64,000 nucleotides of DNA, taken from Moduliflexus sp964602655 (GTDB lineage Bacteria > Moduliflexota > Moduliflexia > Moduliflexales > Moduliflexaceae). The notes under the pieces were generated by a model. The model saw nothing but the letters and a program-made list of their open reading frames with translations. It did not search any database and was not told the origin of the DNA. The stretch is from assembly GCA_964602655.1 (NCBI GenBank), contig CAZRSF010000027.1, forward strand, positions 1 through 64,000, written 5' to 3'. The translations under genes were made by a program, and so were the position numbers. Shown in pieces: positions 41,732-50,504 of the stretch (position 1 is its first letter; every line of letters starts with the position of its first letter).

Positions 41732-43039
41732 TTAACACGCGCCGAATTTGAGAAGGCTGTCGCACTTCGAGGTCACAATCGTCTGCTCGCGTTTCGGCCC
41801 GGTCGAAATCAGCGCGATCTCCGTGTCCAACAACTCAGAAAGATGACTCAAATAGGTTTTGGCGTTTTCAGGCAGGCGATCATATTCGGTAATGCCGATA
41901 GTGGATTGCTGCCATCCCTCGAATTCTTCATACACCGGCTCGCACGCTTCCAACGCTTGCGGCTCCATCGGCAACTCGGTCACGACGCTGCCGCGATAAC
42001 GATAGCCGGTGCAAATCGAAATTTTCGGAAACGTGTCTAAAATATCCATTTTCATGATGGCTAACGCGCTCGCGCCATTCACGCGCACGGCATAGCGGCC
42101 TACGACGGCATCGAACCAGCCGCAGCGGCGCGGTCTGCCGGTCGTCGCGCCATATTCGCGTCCGATATCCCGCAATAATTGACCGGTCGCGTCCGATAAT
42201 TCGGTCGGAAACGGCCCTTCGCCGACGCGCGTGGTGTAGGCTTTGATCACGCCGAGCACGCCGTCTATTTTGGTCGGGCCGACGCCAAGCCCGGTGCAAA
42301 CGCCGCCCGCGCATGCGTTGGACGAGGTGACATACGGATAGGTGCCATGATCGATGTCTAACATCGTGCCTTGCGCGCCTTCGTACAGCACATGCTTTCC
42401 GGCTTTCATCGCCTGATGCAGCATCAGCGAGCAATCCGCCACTAATGGGCGAATCTGTTCGCCGTAACGCAGATAGGTCTCGTAAATCTCGTCGAACGCA
42501 AGCTCCGGCGCATCATCCTTGACGACGCTTTTCGCATACGCGAGATTGGCCAGAAGTTTCTCCTTGAATAGCTCCGGGTCGAGCAGATCGGAGATCACCA
42601 TGCCGGAGCGGGCGATTTTATTTTCGTATGTCGGGCCGATGCCGCGTCCGGTCGTGCCGATCTTTTTTGCGCCGAGTTCGGTTTCGTGCGCCCGATCGAG
42701 CAGGCGGTGATACGGCAGAATGACATGCGCGCGCGCGCTGACGAATAACCGTTCATCAAAATCAGTGATGCCTTCCCGGTGTAACTCCTCCATTTCCTGA
42801 AGCAAGGCTTTGGGGTCAACGACGACGCCATTGCCGATAATACATTGCGTGCCTTGATGCAGCACACCCGCCGGGAGCAAATGCAGCACGAATTGCCTGT
42901 CGCCGATTTTGACCGTGTGACCGGCGTTATGCCCGCCCTGAGACCGGGCGACCACATCGAATTTGTCTGTCAGCATGTCCACGATCTTGCCTTTGCCTTC
43001 GTCGCCCCACTGCATTCCAAGCACCACTAAATTTGCCAT
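41732..43039 (-). CDS. purA: Adenylosuccinate synthase
   Basis: 435 residues from ATG 43039. The start VVLGMQWGDEGKGKIVDML holds the catalytic Asp and GTP loop. The IMP site GHNAGHTVKI, the TTGRGIGPTYENK segment, GAQGTMLDIDHGTYPYVTSS, and the C-terminal TTGRPRRCGWFD are invariant PurA features. It makes adenylosuccinate from IMP and aspartate in the cytoplasm. It is flanked by family A palindromes on both sides. Confidence 0.96.
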   Translation of the reverse strand: MANLVVLGMQWGDEGKGKIVDMLTDKFDVVARSQGGHNAGHTVKIGDRQFVLHLLPAGVLHQGTQCIIGNGVVVDPKALLQEMEELHREGITDFDERLFVSARAHVILPYHRLLDRAHETELGAKKIGTTGRGIGPTYENKIARSGMVISDLLDPELFKEKLLANLAYAKSVVKDDAPELAFDEIYETYLRYGEQIRPLVADCSLMLHQAMKAGKHVLYEGAQGTMLDIDHGTYPYVTSSNACAGGVCTGLGVGPTKIDGVLGVIKAYTTRVGEGPFPTELSDATGQLLRDIGREYGATTGRPRRCGWFDAVVGRYAVRVNGASALAIMKMDILDTFPKISICTGYRYRGSVVTELPMEPQALEACEPVYEEFEGWQQSTIGITEYDRLPENAKTYLSHLSELLDTEIALISTGPKREQTIVTSKCDSLLKFGAC

Positions 43040-43150
43040 GTCATTCTGCCTCTTTGCGGAGAACACAGAGAAGCGCAGAGGGAGAATGAATTCTCTGAAA
43101 CCCCTGCGCTCTCAACGGTTGCCGCGATAATGTATGGTTAATGATATTCA

Positions 43151-43180
43151 ACCCTGCCAGGGTTTCGAACCCTGGCAGGG
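43151..43180. repeat. Palindromic repeat, family A
   Basis: ACCCTGCCAGGGTTTCGAAC and complement, 12 nt after the stop of the activase gene and upstream of purA. It is a perfect palindrome around TTCGAA. Confidence 0.92.
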
Positions 43181-43192
43181 TTCGGATCGTAT

Positions 43193-46100
43193 TTACCGTT
43201 TCAGGCGCTTGAACTGTTTCGCCTGATGCATGAACGCTTCCAATTTGGTGTCCGTTCCGGCGTGTTGCGTGCCGTCATAGGCAATCGAAATCATCGGAAG
43301 ATTATCATGATCTTCCCGCAGTTTTTTCAGAATCGCCGTGACGATTGTGCCGGGCATACAGCCGAACGGCATGGCGTTGACAATGCCGCTGACGCGGTGA
43401 TGATAATAATCAATCACTTTGCCGACGCTCAGCACGGTTTCGCCTTCGAACGACCGGTCAACGTAGGGATCGGAATAATCGAGAATCCCATTCGTCGGAG
43501 TTTCATCCAAATACTCGATCACGCCGTGAAACGGCTTGGCGAGCTTATGCTCCATCATCACCTGGACTTTGTGCTGAATCAAGCCTTTCGCCCAGTTGAA
43601 ATATTGTTTGTCAACCTTCAAGTGCTGCGAGCGCGTGTGATTGGTGTAATAAATCCACTCCATCAACGGCGCTAACCAGACTCTGCCGCCGAGCGCCTCC
43701 ACTTTTTCCACGAGAAAATCGTTGCAGAACGAATGGGTGCGGACGTAAATCTCGCCGACGATGCCGATGGTCGGTTTGGGTTGCGATTTATCGGTTTTCA
43801 CGGCGCGGAATTCGTCGGCGCATTCGGCGAGAGTTTTATACGGACTGTTGCCGAATTCCAAGGCATCCGACAACCGTTGTAGCGAGCGCTGATAGACCGC
43901 GTTCGTGTCGCCGCGATTGAGTTCGAACGGACGCGTATCGTACAACGCTTTATAGAGCAGATCAACACCCACCATCGCGGTCCAGGCGGACTTTGCGAAA
44001 CCGCTCCCCACGGCGCCCATTTCTTTGTAAAAATTCACATCCTGATTCGGCGCAAAGACGGGAATATCAAGCCCTAATTCCTGCATCACGAGCCGATGGA
44101 ACAGGTTATATTGTCCGAACCGGCACGGCCCTGTGCCCGACGGCATGAAAAACGCCGCTTTTTCCGGGTTGAAGCCCGGCTCGCGGGTTTTCTTGACCAT
44201 GTCGCCGGTCGTCACGATCAACGGATAACACTCTTTGCCGGTGGTGAACTGCCGCCCGATTTCGACGCTGTCTTTGTCGGAAAAGCCGAACACTTCCGCC
44301 GGAATGCCCAATCCGCGCAAGCCCGCCGCAAACGCATACGAATGGTCGCCCATGTACGGAATGTACAACGTGCGCCCTTTGAGCGATGGCATTTTGTCTT
44401 CGAACGTGCGTTGATACGGCGAATACGTTCGGCCTTTGATATTTTCCAGACTGTCCAAAAACGCCTCGCAGCGGGTAATCGCTCCGGCGGGCGCACTGTG
44501 TTCGTCAATTTCGATAATCAGCGACGGTTTGTCCCCCATCACTTTCTTGAAATAGGTGGTCAGGAACGAATCCGGGCCGCAACTGAAATTCGTGATGTAC
44601 AGCGCGTTCAGTTTCGGGTGATTGCGGATCATTTTGCCCGCTTTCAGGATGCGCTGACCGTATTTCCAGTACATATTCGTCCAATCGTCGCCGATTTTTT
44701 CGGCGTGCACCGGCAGAAAATCCATCGGAATCGCGAGGACGCCGAGGTCGCGCAGAATCGTCGGCAGGCCGAGATTGATGCCCGGATCGCAGCCGTTATA
44801 AACGCGGCTGACGATGACGACGGCGCGCTGCTGGTCGCTCAGGCTTTCCAGAATTTCCTCGCCCCGTTTCATCATGGCACTGCGGAACGCTTTCTGCGTC
44901 AGGTCAGCCACTTCTAACGCCTTTTTCACCTGATCTGGCGTTTTCCCGAATGGTTTCGCGAATTCGATCAACGAATCCAACAACGCTTTTTGACCGCGCG
45001 TAAACGTAATGACCGGGCGCAAGAATTTGTCTTTCGGCATGTCGAGCGCGGCGCTGACCAAATACGGCGTGGTTTGCACATACGGGCAGAGGTGATAATT
45101 TTTATAATCCGGATCATCCTCCTCCATGCCGATGATGCTGGGGAAAAAGATGTGATCCACGTCGTCGCGTTCCAGTAGCGAAATCACCTGACCATGCGCG
45201 ACTTTGAGCGGAAAACAGGATTCCGCGATGGTGCCTTCGACGCCTTTGTGGATGATTTGCTTATTCGTGCGCGGCGACAAAATCACTTTGAAGCCCAATT
45301 CCGACAGCAACGCATTGAAAAACGGATACAGCTCGTGATAATACAAAGCGCGGGGAATGCCGAAACTCGTGCCGCGTTCGACCGTCTTTTCAGGCTTGTA
45401 GAAGCCGACAAGCATCTTTTCGCGTTCGGCGAACAGATCGGGAATCATCTCGCGATTTTTGGTTTTTTCTTCGCCGTTCACGTCCCAGCGCGGGCAGCGT
45501 CCGCCGTAGTGCATCGGGTCGGAGCCTTCCACAAGCACTTCGTGAATTTCGCAGAGATTCGAGCAATGTTTGCATTCGAACGTGCGGATTTCGTATTTGC
45601 GTTTGCTCAGGTCGAAGCCCCGGAATTTGCTCGGCGGATTGCCATGCTGACGCTGATAATCCCGCGCCAGCAGCGCCACGCCGATGGCGCCGGTCACATC
45701 GTGATGTTTCGGCACGATCACCGGTTTGCCGACGACTTGCTCGAATGCGGCGACCACGCCTTTGTTCGCGGCCACGCCGCCTTGAAAGAAAATTTTGTTG
45801 CCGACGCGCCGATCTCCGACCACGCGGTTCAGATAATTTCTGACAATCGAGTAGCTCAGTCCGGCGACGAGTTCCTGCACGTTTGCGCCTTGTTGCTGAT
45901 GGAACACAAGATCGGATTCCATGAACACGGTACAGCGTTCGCCGAGGCCGACCGGCAGTTCTGCGCCGAGCGCCAGATTGCCGAACTCTTCTTTGATATT
46001 GATGCCGAGCTTTTCCGCCTGTTCTTCAAGGAACGAACCGGTTCCGGCGGCGCAGGCGTGGTTCATTTCGAAATCCACGACCACGCCCTTATCAATGCCG

Positions 46101-47419
46101 ATGTATTTGGAATCCTGCCCGCCGATTTCGAAAATCGTGTCCACTTCCGGGTCAATATGCACGGCAGCCCGCGCCTGCGCCGTGATTTCGTTGCGCACCA
46201 CATCCGCGCCGACGAAATCGCCGGTCAGATAGCGGCCTGAGCCGGTCGTCGCGACGCCGAGAATATCCACGATGTCCGCGACTTCTTCGCCGACTTCTTC
46301 GATGCCATGCCGCACCGCTTCAATCGGGCGTCCGGCGGTCATCAGATAACGGCGCGAGAGGACATTGCCTTCGGCGTCAATCACCACGACATTCGTGCTG
46401 ATCGAGCCGACATCCACGCCCATGTAGGCCGGAATGCGCGTCATTCCGTCTTTTTTCGGCGTCACCGTTCCCGCACCGATATAATGGCGTTTCGTCGGGT
46501 CGCCTTCGAATTTCAACGGCGCGAGCCGCGTCGCTTCGATAGAACGACCGTTGACATACGCTTCGAAGCGTTCGATGCCGGTAAAGCGGCTCGGCGTCTG
46601 TTTGTCCAAGACCTCCAAAATCGCGCCAAGCGCACCCATGCAGGCGGAATATTGCGGAATAATCAATTCCCCTTCCTGCAATTCGAGAATATCTTCGAAC
46701 GCCCTGACGACGCCTTTGTTCCAGGCCACGCCGCCGTGAAAGGCAATCGGTTTGGCGAATTCTTTGCCTTTGCCGAGATTGCTTTTGTAATTGCGCGCCA
46801 TGGCGTAGCAGAGTCCGGCCACGATGTCGAAATCCGGCGTGGCGATCTGCTGCAAATGAATCATGTCCGATTTCGCGAACACAGAACAGCGTCCGGCGAC
46901 GCGCGGCGGGTGGACGGATTTCAACGCCATCTCGCCGAATTCGCCGTCAATCGCGATGCCTAAACGGCTGGCCTGCTGGTCGAGGAACGAACCGGTTCCG
47001 GCGGCGCAGACGGAGTTCATGGCGAAATCTTCCAGCGCCAATTCCTTGCTGTTCGGGTCTTCCATCAGCCGGATCAGTTTGGAATCCGCGCCGCCGATTT
47101 CGATGACGGTGCGGACTTCGGGATGCAAAAACGTGGTCGCTTTGGTTTGCGACACGATTTCGTTGATACAGACGGCGTCAATCGCTTTGGCGATTTCTTT
47201 GCCGCCTGCGCCGGTAAAGGCGATCTGCGCAATGCGCTCCGCGCCGAATTCCAGCACAATGCTTTTCAGCGCGTCCAGCGTGGTTTCGACCGGTCTGCCT
47301 TTATGCCGGATGTACGCGTGATGCAAAATTTCATAATCGTCGTTGACCGAGACCACGTCAACGCTGACCGAACCAATATCAATTCCGAGATGAATCGGAG
47401 AAAGTTTTCGAGTTTCCAT
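43193..47419 (-). CDS. Giant 2-hydroxyacyl-CoA dehydratase activator: two BadF/HgdC ATPase domains, DUF2229 and dehydratase-like C-terminus
   Basis: 1408 residues from ATG 47419, with AAGGAG upstream. ASKHA-fold ATPase unit 1 starts IHLGIDIGSVSVDVV (about residue 9) and unit 2 starts AYMGVDVGSISTNVVVID (about 330). Each has the cluster-ligand segment CAAGTGSFL. A zinc- or Fe-S-like CKHCSNLCEI with GGRCPRW follows. Then comes the DUF2229 region (about 690-900, FGIPRALYYHELYPFFNALL and ESCFPLKVAHGQV) and a C-terminal part related to 2-hydroxyacyl-CoA dehydratase subunits (MPFGCMPGTIV). Homologues are annotated as CoA-substrate-specific enzyme activase. Whether it activates a separate dehydratase or is a self-contained reductase-type enzyme is unresolved. 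Confidence 0.93.
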   Translation of the reverse strand: METRKLSPIHLGIDIGSVSVDVVSVNDDYEILHHAYIRHKGRPVETTLDALKSIVLEFGAERIAQIAFTGAGGKEIAKAIDAVCINEIVSQTKATTFLHPEVRTVIEIGGADSKLIRLMEDPNSKELALEDFAMNSVCAAGTGSFLDQQASRLGIAIDGEFGEMALKSVHPPRVAGRCSVFAKSDMIHLQQIATPDFDIVAGLCYAMARNYKSNLGKGKEFAKPIAFHGGVAWNKGVVRAFEDILELQEGELIIPQYSACMGALGAILEVLDKQTPSRFTGIERFEAYVNGRSIEATRLAPLKFEGDPTKRHYIGAGTVTPKKDGMTRIPAYMGVDVGSISTNVVVIDAEGNVLSRRYLMTAGRPIEAVRHGIEEVGEEVADIVDILGVATTGSGRYLTGDFVGADVVRNEITAQARAAVHIDPEVDTIFEIGGQDSKYIGIDKGVVVDFEMNHACAAGTGSFLEEQAEKLGINIKEEFGNLALGAELPVGLGERCTVFMESDLVFHQQQGANVQELVAGLSYSIVRNYLNRVVGDRRVGNKIFFQGGVAANKGVVAAFEQVVGKPVIVPKHHDVTGAIGVALLARDYQRQHGNPPSKFRGFDLSKRKYEIRTFECKHCSNLCEIHEVLVEGSDPMHYGGRCPRWDVNGEEKTKNREMIPDLFAEREKMLVGFYKPEKTVERGTSFGIPRALYYHELYPFFNALLSELGFKVILSPRTNKQIIHKGVEGTIAESCFPLKVAHGQVISLLERDDVDHIFFPSIIGMEEDDPDYKNYHLCPYVQTTPYLVSAALDMPKDKFLRPVITFTRGQKALLDSLIEFAKPFGKTPDQVKKALEVADLTQKAFRSAMMKRGEEILESLSDQQRAVVIVSRVYNGCDPGINLGLPTILRDLGVLAIPMDFLPVHAEKIGDDWTNMYWKYGQRILKAGKMIRNHPKLNALYITNFSCGPDSFLTTYFKKVMGDKPSLIIEIDEHSAPAGAITRCEAFLDSLENIKGRTYSPYQRTFEDKMPSLKGRTLYIPYMGDHSYAFAAGLRGLGIPAEVFGFSDKDSVEIGRQFTTGKECYPLIVTTGDMVKKTREPGFNPEKAAFFMPSGTGPCRFGQYNLFHRLVMQELGLDIPVFAPNQDVNFYKEMGAVGSGFAKSAWTAMVGVDLLYKALYDTRPFELNRGDTNAVYQRSLQRLSDALEFGNSPYKTLAECADEFRAVKTDKSQPKPTIGIVGEIYVRTHSFCNDFLVEKVEALGGRVWLAPLMEWIYYTNHTRSQHLKVDKQYFNWAKGLIQHKVQVMMEHKLAKPFHGVIEYLDETPTNGILDYSDPYVDRSFEGETVLSVGKVIDYYHHRVSGIVNAMPFGCMPGTIVTAILKKLREDHDNLPMISIAYDGTQHAGTDTKLEAFMHQAKQFKRLKR

Positions 47420-47445
47420 AGATGATGCTCCTTGTTCGAGACGGC

Positions 47446-47541
47446 TCGCGGAAGACGCCATCTTCCGCGACGCGCTCGCGACAGTAAACGTTTCACAGGC
47501 GATCCTGTGACAGCGTTTCCCGAAAACGCGCTGTTTTCGGG
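47446..47541 (-). promoter_or_regulatory. Three consecutive stem-loops in the leader of the activase gene
   Basis: Stem 1 at 47446-47470 (TCGCGGAAGA/TCTTCCGCGA, 10 bp, 5-nt loop), stem 2 at 47493-47510 (TCACAGG/CCTGTGA) and stem 3 at 47519-47541 (CCCGAAAAC/GTTTTCGGG, 9 bp, 5-nt loop). All are perfect and spaced 8-22 nt apart, ending 26 nt before the start codon. They could be a regulatory leader or a cluster of palindromic repeats. Confidence 0.55.
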
Positions 47542-47632
47542 CGGTTATAACTACCGGGAACATCTTCGAGAGGCGAGAGCTTTGTCAAGCAAAAAAGCGG
47601 ATTGAGTATTGACGCAGAGGGTTGAGGAGATC

Positions 47633-47669
47633 GCTGTCAAACACGTTCGAAGTGTCTGACAGCTTTTTT
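47633..47669. repeat. Palindromic repeat, family D
   Basis: GCTGTCAAACACGTTCGAAG through GTGTCTGACAGC, followed on the plus strand by six T. It is one of two copies 90 nt apart in this gap. Confidence 0.8.
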
Positions 47670-47755
47670 CGGAGCGCTAAGACGCGTGCGTGTTTTGCAG
47701 GATTTTTCTCTCGGCAAGTGAAGAGACTTCTGAGATGTCCATTCAAGCATGAAAA

Positions 47756-47789
47756 AGCTGTCAGACACTTTTGAAAGTGTCTGACAGCT
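47756..47789. repeat. Palindromic repeat, family D
   Basis: AGCTGTCAGACACTTT and AAAGTGTCTGACAGCT around a TG centre, near-perfect. It ends 7 nt before the stop of the permease relic. Confidence 0.9.
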
Positions 47790-47795
47790 ATGGTC

Positions 47796-47964
47796 TTAGT
47801 TCAACCGAATACGCGGGTCTAAGTAAGCGTACAGCGGGTCAACGCACAAATTCGCGATGAATCCCGGCCAGCGTGCCGAGCCAGATGCCGGTCAGAATAA
47901 TCAGAGGCGACGAAAAGAGATTCAGTTCCAACGCCATCACGATCAACGCACTCCACAGTTTCAT
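47796..47964 (-). pseudogene. C-terminal remnant of a Dpp/Opp-type peptide ABC permease
   Basis: From ATG 47964 the frame reads MKLWSALIVMALELN and SSPLIILTGIWLGTLAG, then stops after HREFVR. One base shift restores GFIANLCVDPLYAYLDPRIR, ending at a TAA. The last part resembles the conserved C-terminus of DppB-like permeases. It is a frameshifted, truncated relic. The ATG overlaps the stop of the upstream PIN toxin (TAATG). Confidence 0.55.
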
Positions 47965-48404
47965 TATTCCCCTCCTACAATGACTGTGATTTCTTTAAAT
48001 TTTTGAAAATCGTCAACATTCTTCGTCAGCAGGCAAGAGATCGCATGTACCAGCATGGTCGCCGCGATATTGGCATCATGAATCCGTTTTCCCTTGAGTT
48101 GATATGCGCTTAACAATTCCTGAAGTTTGTCCGTTACCTCAGCCGTCTCATCCAAGACCGTAAAGAGGTTTTGCCATTTTTTAATGTCCTCAACAACCTC
48201 ATCCGGCGTCAATGGTTCTGCGACGATACCGGGACGGGTCATAATTACGGCATATTCGCGTAGCACTTGCCGCGAAATATACATATCATACTCCTCGGTT
48301 AACGTTGTGAATTGCGTTAACACCGGAGCATGAAATGCTGACGACTCATTCGATAGATACACCAGGATATTCGTATCTATAAAAAGCTTATCGCGCGTCG
48401 TCAT
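47964..48404 (-). CDS. PIN-domain toxin (VapC-like)
   Basis: 146 residues from ATG 48404, with GAGGAG upstream. The PIN acidic residues are Asp10 in FIDTNILVYL, the Glu/Asp in the LREYAVIMTRP and EELLSAYQLKGKRIHDANIAA segments, and Asp in LLTKNVDDFQKF. PIN toxins cleave RNA and are held inactive by a partner antitoxin. It overlaps the upstream antitoxin gene by 17 nt. The pair sits between a permease relic and another accessory gene, so the locus looks like a small island. Confidence 0.9.
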   Translation of the reverse strand: MTTRDKLFIDTNILVYLSNESSAFHAPVLTQFTTLTEEYDMYISRQVLREYAVIMTRPGIVAEPLTPDEVVEDIKKWQNLFTVLDETAEVTDKLQELLSAYQLKGKRIHDANIAATMLVHAISCLLTKNVDDFQKFKEITVIVGGE

Positions 48405-48648
48405 AAATCTCCTCACGCCGCAACGATGAGTACACCTCGCCGCAACGATGTCTGGGCAGTTGCGCCGCAAGCGTGGCGGGTGTTGCCGTTGCTGGTGTGC
48501 GCTTTACCTCTGTCACCCCAGGATGTCGCCACGGCGCGTCCCGTTTGACATGCAAAAATTGAATGAAATCCAACACTTCCGCTAAGGTGTCTGTCGAACA
48601 CTGCCGGATTTCCTGGACAATGCTGTGTTCAAGTTCTATTCTCGTCAT
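48388..48648 (-). CDS. DUF2281-like antitoxin
   Basis: 86 residues. The N-terminal segment MTRIELEHSIVQEIRQCSTD with TLAEVLDFIQFLHVK matches the small DUF2281/VapB-type antitoxins that precede PIN toxins. The C-terminal half is basic and presumably toxin-binding. A decayed relative lies at 31091-31300. It overlaps the toxin gene. Confidence 0.75.
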   Translation of the reverse strand: MTRIELEHSIVQEIRQCSTDTLAEVLDFIQFLHVKRDAPWRHPGVTEVKRTPATATPATLAAQLPRHRCGEVYSSLRREEIYDDAR

Positions 48649-48689
48649 AAAACTACCCTGCCCTTTATACTCTCTTTATTGTTTCTATG

Positions 48690-49823
48690 TTAAGCCGAAG
48701 CGTTGACGATATCAATAAACCATTCAAAGACCTCTATAAATTGCCTCATGATAACAGGTGATGTAAAGACAGAAAGTGCGATGCCAGGACGTTTTGTGAT
48801 ATTTTCTTCGGAAATATGGATTCCTTTAATCGCGTTGAGTTTTGCTAAAAGCTGTAAGCGAGCCTCTTCACTTTCAAATGGCGGTTTGTATGCGTACCAA
48901 TAAAAATAAATTTCAACAGTTCCAGATGTCCACACAGCAAATAATTGATGATCTCGTTGGTTATGGGTGATGATTGGGACAAATGATCCAAGACGTTTTC
49001 CTGTTCCCCAATAAATCCTTGTTGCAGACTGCTTCGCCCATGCTAATATCTGTTGAACTGCTTGTATTTCAATCGAGCTATTCCGTTTTTGTAACTCTTC
49101 GAAATAGGTCATTTCATCCCATTGTCGCTTAGGACTTTTCCCTGATTTTTTCTGTTGGGCTTCAGCAACCTGACCCATTACACGAGGAACTAAGCATTTT
49201 AACCCTTGGCCGGTATATTGTGGGATTTCTATAGCAAGAACTTCAGCAGGATCCATTTGTCGATTTAAAAATTCGACAATCCTTCGAAGTTCATCAGGGA
49301 TATGATCAGCTAAAAATATCAGCCGAATTCTCCCCGCCTGAAGGTTCGTTTTAACATTTTGCCAATACTCGTCAATATCAATTGCTGCCTCTAAAAAGGT
49401 TTCGAGGATAACATTCGGATCGCAGTTGTGTGTTTGGCATTGCAGTTCAAATTGTGTTTTAATGACGTCAACAGACCAATATACGGTTGCATTCGCTGCA
49501 TAATCAAGCATTTGTCCGACAACCTGTCGTCTGATTCTTGAATCATCGCTTCGTTTCACCTCAACAAGTGTCGGAATGGCATCTTGATCCAGAAAAAGAT
49601 GATCTAACGACCACCGATTCGCTCCCTCCTCTTCACCCGGTATTCCTACTTCTCTTGCAATGAACAGCCATCGTCTCGGTGAAGACTGGTTAATTTGATC
49701 TCCTGCTAATAAATCAGGGTATTTTGCTAATATCTCTTGTAGAAGTTGTTCAGAATCATACGCTTCTTCTGTCATTTTTATCAGGTCTTCATTACTTTGA
49801 AGTAAGTAAATACCAGCACTCAT
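48690..49823 (-). CDS. PD-(D/E)XK nuclease-like protein
   Basis: 377 residues. A region around 70-115 reads WSLDHLFLDQDAIPTLVEVK with RSDDSRIRRQVVGQMLDYAA, giving the D...E-x-K signature of the restriction-endonuclease fold followed by the helix typical of NucS/DUF91-like nucleases. The remaining about 250 residues are of unknown type, with alternating beta and helical patterns. The gene is AT-richer than its neighbours. It lies between a toxin-antitoxin pair and a cNMP-binding gene, which fits a defence or DNA-repair passenger. The target is unknown. Confidence 0.65.
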   Translation of the reverse strand: MSAGIYLLQSNEDLIKMTEEAYDSEQLLQEILAKYPDLLAGDQINQSSPRRWLFIAREVGIPGEEEGANRWSLDHLFLDQDAIPTLVEVKRSDDSRIRRQVVGQMLDYAANATVYWSVDVIKTQFELQCQTHNCDPNVILETFLEAAIDIDEYWQNVKTNLQAGRIRLIFLADHIPDELRRIVEFLNRQMDPAEVLAIEIPQYTGQGLKCLVPRVMGQVAEAQQKKSGKSPKRQWDEMTYFEELQKRNSSIEIQAVQQILAWAKQSATRIYWGTGKRLGSFVPIITHNQRDHQLFAVWTSGTVEIYFYWYAYKPPFESEEARLQLLAKLNAIKGIHISEENITKRPGIALSVFTSPVIMRQFIEVFEWFIDIVNASA

Positions 49824-49832
49824 CTTTCCCTC

Positions 49833-50258
49833 CTATGACTTGCGCGTTGCACTCAATTTCCGCAGCGCGGCCTGTTTCAATTTCGGGAGCAAATAGGGGG
49901 CTTTGTCTTTGATATCGCCGAACGTCCATTCCAAAATCGAGGTTGATTCGATGGCGATGACGTCTGCCGTGCGTTTGTTGTAGATGCCGATGATGCCGAT
50001 TTCACCGAGGATTTCGCTGCTTTTGACGATGGCTAACTCTAACCCGTTCGCTCCGATGATTTTCATTTTCCCAAAGATAATAATGCAAAACGTATCGTTG
50101 GCTTCCGCTCCTTTGTGATAGAGAACATCACCCTGGTTCAGCAGTTTTGTCTTGGCCTGGCCGATCAAATAATCCAATCGGAGATCATCGAGATCGCTGA
50201 ATAACACATTCTGCCGCAAGACCTTTTTCATCAGCCAGAGTTTCGCGTCAAGTTCCAT
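49833..50258 (-). CDS. Stand-alone cyclic nucleotide-binding domain protein
   Basis: 141 residues forming one cNMP-binding beta-barrel: LLNQGDVLYHKGAEANDTFC, IIFGKMKII and the phosphate-binding-cassette-like SSEILGEIGIIGIYNKRTAD. There is no helix-turn-helix, so it is not a Crp-type regulator; it may be a signalling adaptor. The canonical Arg of the phosphate cassette (R-x-A/T-A-D) is present as KRTAD. Its N-terminus shares the cNMP fold with the patatin fusion at 60992-63010. Confidence 0.8.
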   Translation of the reverse strand: MELDAKLWLMKKVLRQNVLFSDLDDLRLDYLIGQAKTKLLNQGDVLYHKGAEANDTFCIIIFGKMKIIGANGLELAIVKSSEILGEIGIIGIYNKRTADVIAIESTSILEWTFGDIKDKAPYLLPKLKQAALRKLSATRKS

Positions 50259-50276
50259 GAATTTTTATGAAAAACT

Positions 50277-50439
50277 CCCGTGACCGATCTGCATTCCATC
50301 ACGGGAAATCGCATCTGTTCCAAAGTGTCATTGTTTCGCTTCGATCATATCCATCCCCCATGTACATGTAGGACGAAATTTTTTTCGTCCACTCGTCCGC
50401 CTGTTCATGCGGCGCGTGTGTCGAAATGCAATTTCGACA
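50277..50439. other. Three hairpins in the gap upstream of the cNMP gene
   Basis: CCCGTGA/TCACGGG (50277-50305), GGACGAAA/TTTCGTCC around four T (50371-50390), and TGTCGAAAT/ATTTCGACA (50419-50439). The middle one has a T-rich loop and lies 115 nt past the DUF1015 stop on the minus strand, so it may terminate that transcript. No gene is seen in 50259-50504. Confidence 0.55.
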
Positions 50440-50504
50440 GACAAGACTCCTTCCGAATAGACAAAATATTATGGCGAGATTCAGGAACTGTCAAGAATAA
50501 AGTT

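Noticed and set aside
45194..46240. A 348-codon open frame antisense to the giant activase gene
   Set aside because: It lacks any recognisable domain or ribosome-binding site and mirrors the codon pattern of the clearly conserved minus-strand gene, whose GC-rich third positions keep the opposite frame open.
47420..47563. 48-codon N-terminal extension of the activase
   Set aside because: It consists of the three stem-loops; the ATG at 47419 has a proper ribosome-binding site.
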